A stretch of DNA of 64,000 nt from Afipia sp. (GTDB lineage Bacteria; Pseudomonadota; Alphaproteobacteria; Rhizobiales; Xanthobacteraceae): positions 1 to 64,000 of the forward strand of contig JACQDM010000001.1 in NCBI GenBank assembly GCA_016201045.1, read 5' to 3'. A program made the translations under genes and the position numbers. Numbering within the stretch: the first letter of the stretch is position 1; the number at the start of each line of letters is the position of its first letter. The notes under the pieces are model-generated. The model was not told where the DNA came from. It searched no databases and saw only the letters and a program-made list of their open reading frames with translations. Shown piece by piece: positions 41,187 through 50,365 of the stretch.

Positions 41187-42554
41187 ATGAGCACCACCAA
41201 GCAAAGCGTCGCAGCGATATCGATTGCCGCAAGCGCGGGCATGGCCGTGGTGAAGTTCGCGGTCGGCATCGCCATCGGCAGTATCGCGCTGATTTCCGAA
41301 GCGCTGCATTCCTCGGTGGACATGATCGCAACCGTCATCACGTGGATCGTGGTGCGGATTTCCGACAAGCCGGCCGATGCGGAACATCACTACGGCCACG
41401 GCAAGCTGGAAAGCCTGTCGGCTCTCGGCGTCATTGCGCTGCTTTATATTCTGGCCGGCGGCATCGTGGTTGAAGCCTATTCGCGGCTGCGCGAAGGCGT
41501 GGCACCGCCAGTGTTATCGGCAGTGCCGTTCGTCGTGCTGATCGTGGATATCGCGGTGAATTTCTGGCGCGCGCGTGCACTTCACCGCACGGCGATGGAC
41601 ACCAAAAGTCAGGCACTCGAAGCCGACGCGCTGCATTTCGCATCCGACGTGTTCGGCTCCATCGCCGTCATCATCGGTCTTGGTCTGTCGGCGCTTGGAT
41701 TCAGATGGGGGGATTCGGCGGCGGCGATTGCGGTTGCGGGGCTGATCGCGCTGCTCGGCCTCAAGCTCGGCCGCCGCACCATCGAAACGCTGCTCGATCA
41801 GGCCCCCGAAGGCGCGACGGAAAAAGCGGAAGCCGCAATCCGCTCGATCCCCGGCGTGGTCGATGTCGAGCGGCTGCGTATTCGCATGGTGGGACCGCGT
41901 CATTTCGTCGATGCAACGGTGCATGTGCCGCGCACCTACCCGATCGACCGTATCGAGATCATCAAGCAGAAAGCGCAGGCCGCCGTCGCCGCGGTGCTCG
42001 AAGACGCCGACCTCACCTTCACCGCCGTACCCGTGGCGCGCAGCAACGAGAGCGTGCGCGACCGCATCATGGTGATCGCCCGCAACTCGGCGCTCGCGAT
42101 TCATCACGTCACGGTCCACGATCTCGGGGAGAAGCTGATCGTGAGTATCGATCTCGAAGTCGATGGCCAGATGCCGCTCAACAGAGCGCATGATATCGCC
42201 CACAAGCTCGAACATGCGATCCGCGACGAATTCGGCACGGATGTCGAAGTCGATACCCACATCGAGCCGCTGGAACCGGAACTCCCCTATGGCGTGGACG
42301 CCGATCCTGCGCGCGCCGAGGAAATTCAGCGAAGCCTCACCGAGCTTGCAGCCAAAAGCGGCGCGATCTCGGACATCCACAATGTACGCGTGCGCAACAC
42401 CGATGCAGGCGAGATCGTTAACTTCCATTGCCGCGCGACGCCGTCGATGAGCGTGATCGATGTGCACAAACAGGCCGATGAAATCGAACGCGGACTGCGC
42501 CGCGCGTTTCCCTCGGTGAAGCGCGTCATCAGCCACGCAGAACCTGAACGCTAG
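41187..42554 (+). CDS. Cation diffusion facilitator with two C-terminal domains
   Basis: A 455-residue CDF-family metal exporter. Six membrane helices occupy about residues 8-205. Metal site A is formed by H41 and D45 (ALHSSVDM) with H150 and D154 (ALHFASDVFG). The first cytoplasmic loop has HHYGHGKLES. The C-terminal part is twice the usual length: one CDF cytoplasmic domain at about 215-290 and a second similar one at about 295-380, plus a further tail to 455 with HVRVRN-like strands (DIHNVRVRNTDAGEI). It exports divalent metals such as Zn2+, Fe2+, Mn2+ or Co2+ in exchange for protons. The specific metal is not predicted, since the HxxxD pair alone fits several ions. Confidence 0.87.
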   Translation: MSTTKQSVAAISIAASAGMAVVKFAVGIAIGSIALISEALHSSVDMIATVITWIVVRISDKPADAEHHYGHGKLESLSALGVIALLYILAGGIVVEAYSRLREGVAPPVLSAVPFVVLIVDIAVNFWRARALHRTAMDTKSQALEADALHFASDVFGSIAVIIGLGLSALGFRWGDSAAAIAVAGLIALLGLKLGRRTIETLLDQAPEGATEKAEAAIRSIPGVVDVERLRIRMVGPRHFVDATVHVPRTYPIDRIEIIKQKAQAAVAAVLEDADLTFTAVPVARSNESVRDRIMVIARNSALAIHHVTVHDLGEKLIVSIDLEVDGQMPLNRAHDIAHKLEHAIRDEFGTDVEVDTHIEPLEPELPYGVDADPARAEEIQRSLTELAAKSGAISDIHNVRVRNTDAGEIVNFHCRATPSMSVIDVHKQADEIERGLRRAFPSVKRVISHAEPER

Positions 42555-42768
42555 CGGTCCACTAGATTTCGTGGCTGCGAGTCAGGGCGACTCCCAGCGC
42601 GTTCCCGTTTCGGACTCACGATTCTGCGTTGGACAAGATTTATTTCGCATTAACGAATCGTTGACTCTCGACAGAGTCGGAAAAGTGGATTCAAATCGTT
42701 TGCGATTCGAGGGGCGGGGAAATCCTCTCGGACGGGCGGCGTAAAAAATAATCCGAGGGGCAGGAAGA

Positions 42769-45231
42769 ATGGCGCGTTCGCACGCAGCGACCACGTGTGT
42801 CCAATCCGATTCAATCAAAGGAATGGCGCAGTCCATCGCAAAGCCGGCCTATCGGCGTTTGCTCATTGCCGAACCGACCCTCCGCCGCGCAGTCCCCACC
42901 CTCATCATCGCCTTCCTCATCACCATCTTCATCGGTGCCTTCGTGCAGGTCCTCGACCAGGGCCGCCAGAAGCGCGCCGCGATGAAGCGCGAAATTTCGG
43001 CGCTCGCGGACGTGATGGCCGAGCGTCTCGACCGCATCGGCTCCATTCGGCAGGACAAGTCAGCGGCCGAACGCCTGCAGGCGCTGCTGCCGGGAATGGT
43101 TCCGGCATGGGGTATCGCCGCCGGGCGCCATGTCATCGTAACCGGCCCGGATCAGCGCATCGTCGCGCGAATCCCGATCGAAGTCCCGGCAGAGGACGCC
43201 GGCAGCATTCTCGACGTTCTCGGAGCAACGCAGGTTCTGACGGCGCAGGGTGCGCAGAGCGCGGTCGCCGAAGTCAATCTGCCGTCGAGCGGACGCGGGC
43301 TTGCCGCGCAGCGCGTCGTCAAGGCGCTTCCCGGTCAGGTCATCGTCGTGCAGGAACAGACCGAGCAGCCCTGGCGCACGGATGCTGCCTTGCAGATCAC
43401 GCTGTCAGCAACCACCGGCTTTGTTGTCCTGATTTTGGGATTTGCGTTCCACTGGCAATCGACCCGCGCCCGCGAAGGCGACGCCATCAACGATGCGGTG
43501 CGCGCGCGCATCGACACCGCGCTCAATCGCGGCCGTTGCGGCCTGTGGGACTGGGATCTTTCGCGCGGGCGAATCTTCTGGTCGCACTCGATGTTCACGA
43601 TTTTGGGACTTGAGAGCCGCAGCGATCTTCTGACCTTCGGCGAAGTCAATTCGCTGGTGATGTCCGACGACATCGACCTGTTTCAGATCGCCGACAATCT
43701 GGTATCCGGCAAGATCGATCATATCGACCAGACCTTCCGGATGCGCCACTGTGATGGCCACTGGATCTGGCTTCGCGTGCGCTGTGAATTGAGTCAGGGC
43801 ACCGGCGACGGCGGTCTGCATCTGATCGGCATCGCTATCGACATTACCGAACAGAAAAGCCTCGCTGAAAAAACCGTCGAAGCCGATCTGCGCCTGCGCG
43901 ACGCGATCGAGACCATCCCGGAAGCCTTCGTGCTGTGGGATGCCGAAAATCGTCTCGTGCTTTGTAATTCGCATTTCAAGCGGCTGCACAAGCTGCCGGA
44001 CTCTGCCGTCAAGCAAGGAACGTCCTACGAGACCGTAATCGAAGTCGGCAGCATGCCGGAAATCCGCACACGCCTGCCCAGTTCGCTGGCACCCGGCGCG
44101 CGCACCTTCGAAGCGCAACTCGATGACGGGAGCTGGCTGCACATCAGCGAGCGCCGCACCAAGGACGGCGGCTACGTCTCGGTCGGAACGGATATTACGC
44201 AAATCAAAAAGCACGAACAGAAACTCGTCGAAAACGACATGCGCCTCACTGCCAACGTCATCGACCTGAAACGCTCGCAGTCCGAGCTTGAACGTCAGGC
44301 GCAGCTCCTCGCCGAACTCGCCCAAAAATACGCCGAGGAAAAAACCCGCGCCGAGGAAGCCAATCAGACCAAATCGAAATTCCTCGCCAATATGAGCCAC
44401 GAACTGCGCACACCCCTCAATGCCATCATCGGCTTTTCGGAAGTGATGGGCAGCGGCATGTTCGGCGCACTCGGTTCGGAAAAATACAACGAATACTGCA
44501 ACGACATTCTCATCAGCGGAAATTACCTGCTCGACGTCATCAACGACATCCTCGACATGTCGAAGATCGAAGCCGGTCGTATGAAACTCGATCTCGAACC
44601 GTTGGACCTTGCCGAAACGCTGTCCGAGTCGCTGCGCGTCGTCTCAGGCCGCGCCGAGAACAAGAAACTCAAAATGCTGGCCGACATCGACGAGGCGATC
44701 CCTGTGGTCGCCGACCGCCGGGCCATGAAGCAGATCGCGGTCAATCTTCTGTCCAACGCGGTGAAATTTACACCGGACGGCGGCAAGGTAACGGTTCGCA
44801 GCCGCATTCGCGGCGGGTCGGTCGTGCTCACGATCGCCGACACCGGCATCGGCATCGCGCCGCAGTCGCTGGCGAAACTCGGACGCCCGTTCGAGCAGGT
44901 CGAGAGCCAGCTCACGAAAACCTATCACGGCTCTGGACTGGGTCTTGCGATTGCGAAGTCATTGGCGAATCTGCACGGCGGATCGATGAAGCTGCGCTCG
45001 AAACTCGGCGCGGGTACCATCGTCTGTGTCACGCTTCCTCTGCCCGGCAACGGGCTTGGCGTTCCGGCGAAGAGCCAGCCGCTTACGCTGTCGGCTCCAG
45101 CAGCCGCGAAAAAATCTCGCGCACGTCCGTCTGCGTCTCTCGCACCCGCGCTTCCAGAGACGAAAAATCCGGCGCGTCGCCAGCCCGCGTCAGCACGCAC
45201 AAAAGATCTTCCCCGGCTGTTTCAGGCTTGA
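42769..45231 (+). CDS. PAS-domain sensor histidine kinase, PleC-like
   Basis: An 820-residue kinase starting at ATG 42769 after GGGGCAGGAAGA. It has a membrane helix at about 43-62, a periplasmic domain of about 145 residues and a second helix at about 211-229. Two PAS domains follow (about 245-362 and 370-480), then a long helix. The HisKA domain is NMSHELRTPLNAIIGFSEVM with H544, and the ATPase domain has PFEQVESQLTKTYHGSGLGL. These segments, and the architecture, resemble PleC, the kinase/phosphatase of DivK and PleD in Caulobacter relatives. A basic Ala/Pro-rich tail ends the protein. The last 149 bases overlap the end of glnE on the other strand. Confidence 0.87.
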   Translation: MARSHAATTCVQSDSIKGMAQSIAKPAYRRLLIAEPTLRRAVPTLIIAFLITIFIGAFVQVLDQGRQKRAAMKREISALADVMAERLDRIGSIRQDKSAAERLQALLPGMVPAWGIAAGRHVIVTGPDQRIVARIPIEVPAEDAGSILDVLGATQVLTAQGAQSAVAEVNLPSSGRGLAAQRVVKALPGQVIVVQEQTEQPWRTDAALQITLSATTGFVVLILGFAFHWQSTRAREGDAINDAVRARIDTALNRGRCGLWDWDLSRGRIFWSHSMFTILGLESRSDLLTFGEVNSLVMSDDIDLFQIADNLVSGKIDHIDQTFRMRHCDGHWIWLRVRCELSQGTGDGGLHLIGIAIDITEQKSLAEKTVEADLRLRDAIETIPEAFVLWDAENRLVLCNSHFKRLHKLPDSAVKQGTSYETVIEVGSMPEIRTRLPSSLAPGARTFEAQLDDGSWLHISERRTKDGGYVSVGTDITQIKKHEQKLVENDMRLTANVIDLKRSQSELERQAQLLAELAQKYAEEKTRAEEANQTKSKFLANMSHELRTPLNAIIGFSEVMGSGMFGALGSEKYNEYCNDILISGNYLLDVINDILDMSKIEAGRMKLDLEPLDLAETLSESLRVVSGRAENKKLKMLADIDEAIPVVADRRAMKQIAVNLLSNAVKFTPDGGKVTVRSRIRGGSVVLTIADTGIGIAPQSLAKLGRPFEQVESQLTKTYHGSGLGLAIAKSLANLHGGSMKLRSKLGAGTIVCVTLPLPGNGLGVPAKSQPLTLSAPAAAKKSRARPSASLAPALPETKNPARRQPASARTKDLPRLFQA

Positions 45232-48049
45232 ACGCCCCGCTCACGCAAAGCCGGATAATCTGCGTCAGGTCGTGATAGAGCCGCGCCGCCGCGCGCAACG
45301 CATCGGCATCCGGCTGCGCAAGGACGCCCAATTGCGCCGCATTGTCGAGAACCTGCACAGTGTTGGTGTGAAGGATTCGAGGCTTATCATGGGCGTGTAT
45401 GAGTTGCAGGTACTGAGCAATGAATTCGATATCGATCATGCCGCCGGCGGCATTTTTCAGATCCCAGACATCGTTCTCTCCCTTTTCCTCGGCGATGGCA
45501 CGGCGCATTTCCGCAACATCGCTCGCGGTGATGGCGGCCTCGCGCTGGCGCGTGAGCACGTCTCGAATGACTTTCTCAAGTTTGGCGCGAAACGCGGGCG
45601 TGGTCGAAATTACGCGCGCGCGCGTCAGGGCCATGTGCTCCCACGTCCAGGCTTCGGTCTCCTGATAGGAGGCGAACGCATCGAGACGCGATGCCAGCGG
45701 CCCCGCTCTGCCCGAGGGTCGCAGCCGCATGTCGACATCGTAAAGTACGCCGTAATTCGTGCGCGTCGTGAACGCGCTGATGAGGCGCTGAGTGAAGCGC
45801 GCAAAATATTGCGATCCGTGGAGCGAACGCGGCCCGCTTGATTCCGGCGCGTCGTCGTCGAAATCGTAAATCAGGAGCAGATCGAGATCGGAAGACGCTG
45901 TCATTTCGCGGCTGCCCAGTTTTCCCATCGCGACGACGGCCGTTTCCTGCCCCCTGATGCGTCCATGCTGCCCGGCGAACTGGTCGCCGACCAGCACATG
46001 AACCGTGTGCGCGATGCCTTCGGCAACGTCTGCGAAGGCCGCACCCGCCTGCTGCGCCGACACCGTGCCCGACAGAATCCGCGTGCCGATCAGAAACAAA
46101 CTCTCCTGACCGAACAGACGCAGCCGGTCGAGAAATTCTTCGTAAGCATCGGCGTCGGCCAGTGTCGCTGCCAGGCGCGCAGACAATTCCTGCTGATCGG
46201 GCATCGCGCCGAAGAAACGCGGATCGATCAGGCCATCCATCATCTGCGGCTGGCGCGCCAGCATGTCGGCCAGACGTGGCGCGGCGCCCAGCACCAGCGC
46301 CACGAGCGCGACCAGATCCTTGTTCTGCGCGAGCAGCGAAATCAGCCGGCCGCCGCGTTGTAAGGCTTGCAGAAAACGGTCGAACGCCGCCACTGCATTG
46401 TCGGGCTCTTCGGCGCGAGAGAGTCCACGAATGAGTTCCGGGAGAAATTCAAGAAATGACTGCCGTGTTGCATCGACTTTGAACGCGCGATAGTCGGTGC
46501 TGTTCCAGTGTTGTAGCACTTCGGCCACCATCTTCGGCTTCTTGAAGCCGAGCGACATCAGATGCGCGGCAAGCGCCTTGTCATCCGGGCCGGCGTTGTA
46601 GTCGACATCCGGCAGCTTTGCGGTACCGGCAGGATCGCCTTCAAACAATCGCTCGTAGTGCGCCTGCACGCGTTCCAGATGCCCGATGAGATCGGCGGCG
46701 AACGCCTCGCGGCTTGAATAGCCGAAAAATCGCGCAAATTTCTCGACGGACTCGGGATCGCCTGGCAGCGTCTGCGTCTGTTCGTCGGCCACCATCTGCA
46801 AGCGATGTTCGACGCGGCGCAGGTACTCGTAGGCAGTTGCGAGTTCGTCCCGCGCCTCATGGGTGATCCAGTTGCTGTCGGCGAGAATAGTCAGCGCCTC
46901 AAGCGTCTGGCACACGCGCAATTCCGGGTGGCGGCCTCCGGCGATCAGCTGTTGCGTCTGTGCGAAGAACTCAATCTCACGGATGCCGCCACGACCGACC
47001 TTTACGTTATGGCCTTCCACCGCAATCGCGGTCTGACCGCGATAGGTCTGCATCTGGCGCTTCATGTCGTGGACATCGGTGAGTGCCGCGAAATCCAGGT
47101 GCTTGCGCCAGACGAACGGCGAGATTTCGTGCAGCATCTGCTTGCCCGCGACGGGATCGCCCGCGCAGGCCCGCGCCTTGATCATCGCGGCGCGCTCCCA
47201 TGTGCGCCCTTCCCGCTCGTAGTAGCCGAGTGCTGCCGCGGTGGAAATCGCCAAGGGCGTCGATGCGGGATCGGGCCGTAGCCGCAAATCGACGCGGAAC
47301 ACATAGCCGTCTCCGGTGCGGCTCTGAAGCATGCGCGACAGGCCCTGTGCGATTTTAGTGAAGAACGGCGACGGCTCGATTCCTTCCGCCAACGCCGGCG
47401 CATCGAGATCGTAGAAAACGATGAGATCGATATCGCTGGAATAGTTCAGTTCGAACGCGCCCATCTTGCCCATCGCCAGCACGATGAGGCCACTGCCTTC
47501 TTCAGGCCGCGCAGCGTCGAGCGGAAGCAATTTTCCCCGCGCCACTTCCTGTGTCAGCAGAAAGCGAAGCGCACATTGCACAGCCGTATCGGCGATCTCC
47601 GTGAGCGCCTGCGTCACACGCATCACCGGCCACACGCCGCCGATGTCGCACAGTGCAATCAAGAGTGCCGCCTCGGCTTTCATCTGGCGGAGAGGCATCA
47701 TCGCGTCGGCCTCAGTAGCCGCAGCCTCGACATTCGCGCGGGTGGATCCGACCAGTGCCGACAGCCGCGCATCCGGATCGCACTGAAGAAGCGCGACGGC
47801 ACGCACCGGGTCCAACCGGATCAGATCGAACAGGAACGGAGACGCTTCGGCGATGCTTTGAAGGATGGTCGAGGCCTGCGGGTGTCCTGTGCCGATGCCT
47901 CGCAGCGCATCTGCCTCATTGGGCGCGATATCGCCAAGCATGCTGTTGAACCGCCGCGCGGCTTCGTCCGGTGCAAACAATTGCGGCCCGGTGACGAAAC
48001 GTGCAGCGAGAGGCGAATGATCCGCGTAACCCGTCGCGGGTGAACTCAT
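45083..48049 (-). CDS. glnE: Bifunctional glutamine synthetase adenylyltransferase/deadenylase
   Basis: A 988-residue GlnE. It contains two nucleotidyltransferase-type domains: the N-terminal deadenylase with LNYSSDIDLIVFYD (about 200-213) and the C-terminal adenylyltransferase with TASSDLDLLLIYDFDDD (about 716-730). A central helical region joins them. It adds AMP to, or removes AMP from, glutamine synthetase in response to PII proteins and glutamine. The ATG overlaps the stop of the upstream histidine kinase gene as ATGA, so its translation is coupled to that kinase. The 3' end overlaps the convergent PleC-like kinase gene by 149 bases. Confidence 0.95.
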   Translation of the reverse strand: MSSPATGYADHSPLAARFVTGPQLFAPDEAARRFNSMLGDIAPNEADALRGIGTGHPQASTILQSIAEASPFLFDLIRLDPVRAVALLQCDPDARLSALVGSTRANVEAAATEADAMMPLRQMKAEAALLIALCDIGGVWPVMRVTQALTEIADTAVQCALRFLLTQEVARGKLLPLDAARPEEGSGLIVLAMGKMGAFELNYSSDIDLIVFYDLDAPALAEGIEPSPFFTKIAQGLSRMLQSRTGDGYVFRVDLRLRPDPASTPLAISTAAALGYYEREGRTWERAAMIKARACAGDPVAGKQMLHEISPFVWRKHLDFAALTDVHDMKRQMQTYRGQTAIAVEGHNVKVGRGGIREIEFFAQTQQLIAGGRHPELRVCQTLEALTILADSNWITHEARDELATAYEYLRRVEHRLQMVADEQTQTLPGDPESVEKFARFFGYSSREAFAADLIGHLERVQAHYERLFEGDPAGTAKLPDVDYNAGPDDKALAAHLMSLGFKKPKMVAEVLQHWNSTDYRAFKVDATRQSFLEFLPELIRGLSRAEEPDNAVAAFDRFLQALQRGGRLISLLAQNKDLVALVALVLGAAPRLADMLARQPQMMDGLIDPRFFGAMPDQQELSARLAATLADADAYEEFLDRLRLFGQESLFLIGTRILSGTVSAQQAGAAFADVAEGIAHTVHVLVGDQFAGQHGRIRGQETAVVAMGKLGSREMTASSDLDLLLIYDFDDDAPESSGPRSLHGSQYFARFTQRLISAFTTRTNYGVLYDVDMRLRPSGRAGPLASRLDAFASYQETEAWTWEHMALTRARVISTTPAFRAKLEKVIRDVLTRQREAAITASDVAEMRRAIAEEKGENDVWDLKNAAGGMIDIEFIAQYLQLIHAHDKPRILHTNTVQVLDNAAQLGVLAQPDADALRAAARLYHDLTQIIRLCVSGAFKPETAGEDLLCVLTRAGDAPDFSSLEARVRETQTDVREIFSRLLEPTA

Positions 48050-49479
48050 GCAGCCTTTTGTTCCACACCCCGGGTGGGAATAACCAGCGTCACGCGCAGC
48101 CCCGGCTGGCTATCGGCGAGTCGCAGGTCGCCACCATGCAACGTCGCGACGGCCGATGCCAGACTCAAACCCAAGCCCGATCCCGGCTGGGTGCGGCTCG
48201 CCTCCAGGCGCACGAAACGCTCGACCGCGCGCGCGCGGTCGGCCTCGGGAATTCCGGGCCCCTGATCCGTGACGCTGAACAGCGCATTGTCGCCGTCGTT
48301 CCGTGTCGCGATGACGATATCGGCGGGCTTGTCAGCGCCCGTGGTCTGCTCCGATTGGCCGGCCGCGACCGGCTTGCCGTATTTGATGGCGTTCTCGACG
48401 AGATTGGCGAGCGCCTGGCTGATGAGTTCGCGATTGCCATGAATCGTTGCCGGCTGCGCATCGACAGCGAGCGTCAGGCCCTTGTCCTCGGCAAGCGGCT
48501 CGTAGAGTTCCTGAATTCCGTTCGCGATGTCGGCGGCATCGAACTCGGTCATATTGTCGCGGGCCTGCCCCGACTCCGCCCGTGCGATCATCAAGAGCGC
48601 ATTGAAGGTGCGGATCAATCCGTCGGATTCTTCGATAGTGCGTTCCAGCGCCGTGCGGTACTCGGCCTCGTTGTGGGACTTGGCGAGCGCCTCCTCGGCG
48701 CGATTGCGCAATCGCGTGAGCGGAGTCTTCAGATCGTGCGCGATATTATCGGAGACTTCTTTCAGGCCAACCATCAGCGCTTCGATGCGTTCGAGCATCG
48801 CGTTGAGATTTTCGGCGAGACGATCGATCTCGTCGCCGCTGCGTCCGACCGGGAGCCGCTCCGACAGGTCGCCGCCCATGATCCGCTGCGTCGTGCCGGT
48901 CATGGCGTCGATCCTGCGCAGCACGCGCCGCGCGACGAACACGCCGCCTGCCAGACCGAGCACGATCACAACGAGGATCGACCAGTTGGCCGCGCGCGCG
49001 ACGATGCCGATCAGCCGCCGCCGCTCATCAAGATCGCGGCCGATCAGAAGACGAAATCCACCCGACAGCTCCGAGACACGCACCAGCGCAAAGTGCCGCT
49101 TGGTGTCGTCGGTCTCCTGCAGCCGCTGATAAAATGTCTCCGCCCAGCCCGGCGTGTCCATGACGCCGGGAGCGAGCGAGGCCACATTGCCCGCGACGCC
49201 CTGCCCTTGCGGCGTGGTGACGAGATAGAGATTGGCACCGGGGCGCAGGGTGCGTGCTTCGACTGCCGCCGCAAGCCCGCGGATGCCACCCTTCTGAAAC
49301 TGCGACGTGAGATCGACCTGTTCGGCGTTGACCGTCTCGGCGATCTGCTCGGTAATCATGCGGCGCGTGTTCCAGGCGAAATAACCCAGAAGCGAGGCCG
49401 CGAAAATTGCAAACAGAAAAAGATAGACCAGCGTCAGCCGAAACGCCGTCGTGCGGATGAGTTTGCCGAAAGCGGTCAC
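48046..49479 (-). CDS. Sensor histidine kinase with HAMP domain, OmpR-partner type
   Basis: A 477-residue classical sensor kinase starting at GTG 49479, three bases after the response regulator stop. Two helices (about 14-36 and 166-184) bracket a periplasmic domain of about 130 residues. A HAMP domain follows (about 185-238). The phospho-accepting H248 is in SDNIAHDLKTPLTRLRNRAEEAL, and the ATPase domain contains NLVENAIKYG and GSGLGLSLASAVATLHGG. It partners the OmpR-type regulator upstream. Its stop overlaps the glnE start, and the pair lies downstream of degP. An envelope-sensing role is a reasonable inference; the signal is not known. Confidence 0.9.
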   Translation of the reverse strand: MTAFGKLIRTTAFRLTLVYLFLFAIFAASLLGYFAWNTRRMITEQIAETVNAEQVDLTSQFQKGGIRGLAAAVEARTLRPGANLYLVTTPQGQGVAGNVASLAPGVMDTPGWAETFYQRLQETDDTKRHFALVRVSELSGGFRLLIGRDLDERRRLIGIVARAANWSILVVIVLGLAGGVFVARRVLRRIDAMTGTTQRIMGGDLSERLPVGRSGDEIDRLAENLNAMLERIEALMVGLKEVSDNIAHDLKTPLTRLRNRAEEALAKSHNEAEYRTALERTIEESDGLIRTFNALLMIARAESGQARDNMTEFDAADIANGIQELYEPLAEDKGLTLAVDAQPATIHGNRELISQALANLVENAIKYGKPVAAGQSEQTTGADKPADIVIATRNDGDNALFSVTDQGPGIPEADRARAVERFVRLEASRTQPGSGLGLSLASAVATLHGGDLRLADSQPGLRVTLVIPTRGVEQKAA

Positions 49480-49482
49480 GGT

Positions 49483-50163
49483 TTACCGGATACCGTCGCG
49501 GACCATGTACCCTGCGCCACGAATGGTGTGCAGCAGCGGCGTGTCGAAACCCTTGTCGATCTTCGAGCGCAGGCGCGAGATATGAACGTCGATGACGTTG
49601 GTCTGCGGATCGAAATGATAATCCCAGACGTTCTCAAGCAGCATGGTGCGCGTCACGACCTGACCCGCGTGCTTCATCAAATATTCGAGAAGGCGGAATT
49701 CGCGCGGCTGCAGCGTGATCTCGGTGCTACCGCGCTTGACGGCATGCGACAGGCGGTCGAGTTCGAGATTGCCGACACGATAAGTCATCTCCTCGGATGG
49801 ACCGCCGCCTCGGCGCGACAGCACTTCGACGCGCGCCAGCAATTCTGCGAAGGCGTAGGGCTTCGGCAAATAATCGTCGCCGCCGGCACGAAGACCTTTG
49901 ATGCGGTCGTCCACCTGACCGAGTGCGGAAAGAATGAGAGCAGGCGTATGATCGCCCTTGGCGCGCAGCGTGCCGATAATCGACAGGCCATCGCGCTTGG
50001 GCAGCATGCGGTCGATTACCAGCACGTCGTAATCGCCGGATTCGGCGAGCGCCAAGCCTTCCTCGCCATCGCTGGCGTGATCGGCGACATGACCGACCTC
50101 GCGGAACGCCTTGACGAGATATTCGGCCGACTCGCGGTCGTCCTCAACGATAAGCAATCGCAT
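49483..50163 (-). CDS. OmpR/PhoB-family response regulator
   Basis: A 226-residue regulator when started at ATG 50163 (MRLLIVEDDRESAEYL); a GTG/ATG-type extension of up to 23 residues upstream is possible. The receiver domain has acidic residues E7, D8 and D9, phosphorylation site D51 (VIDRMLPKRDG), S79 in place of the usual Thr region and K101 (DYLPKPY). The winged-helix DNA-binding domain has VKRGSTEITLQPREFRLLEYL and ends LLHTIRGAGYMVRDG. It is the cognate regulator of the kinase three bases downstream. Its targets are unknown; degP, just upstream, is the obvious candidate. Confidence 0.9.
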   Translation of the reverse strand: MRLLIVEDDRESAEYLVKAFREVGHVADHASDGEEGLALAESGDYDVLVIDRMLPKRDGLSIIGTLRAKGDHTPALILSALGQVDDRIKGLRAGGDDYLPKPYAFAELLARVEVLSRRGGGPSEEMTYRVGNLELDRLSHAVKRGSTEITLQPREFRLLEYLMKHAGQVVTRTMLLENVWDYHFDPQTNVIDVHISRLRSKIDKGFDTPLLHTIRGAGYMVRDGIR

Positions 50164-50249
50164 GGGTGATTCGGTTGAAGCCGAAATGGCTTGAGTGGAT
50201 GTTACCATGACGCGACCAACATTCTCTTGCAAGGCGGCGGGCCTCTAAG

Positions 50250-50288
50250 AAAAAACGGGCGGCGAAGCTGGGGAAACTTCACCGCCCG
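50250..50288 (-). terminator. Intrinsic terminator after degP
   Basis: On the minus strand a 12-base stem, CGGGCGGTGAAG / CTTCGCCGCCCG with one mismatch, is followed by TTTTTT. It lies 77 bases after the degP stop, before the response regulator start. It separates degP from the two-component/glnE unit, at least partly. Confidence 0.85.
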
Positions 50289-50365
50289 AATGCACGATCA
50301 CTGGAGAGGACCGCGCGGCCTTCGACGGAGGGGGGCGTATTCCATCGAAGGTAACGGTTAGATAG

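Noticed and set aside
42600-42680. Small inverted repeats (GACTC...GAGTC) upstream of the PleC-like kinase
   Set aside because: Five-base arms are expected by chance in GC-rich DNA and there is no T run or conserved box.
48001-50169. 722-codon open frame on the plus strand
   Set aside because: It lies antisense to the histidine kinase and response regulator. Its translation is rich in Arg, His and Asp with no motifs, as expected for a shadow of GC-rich genes.
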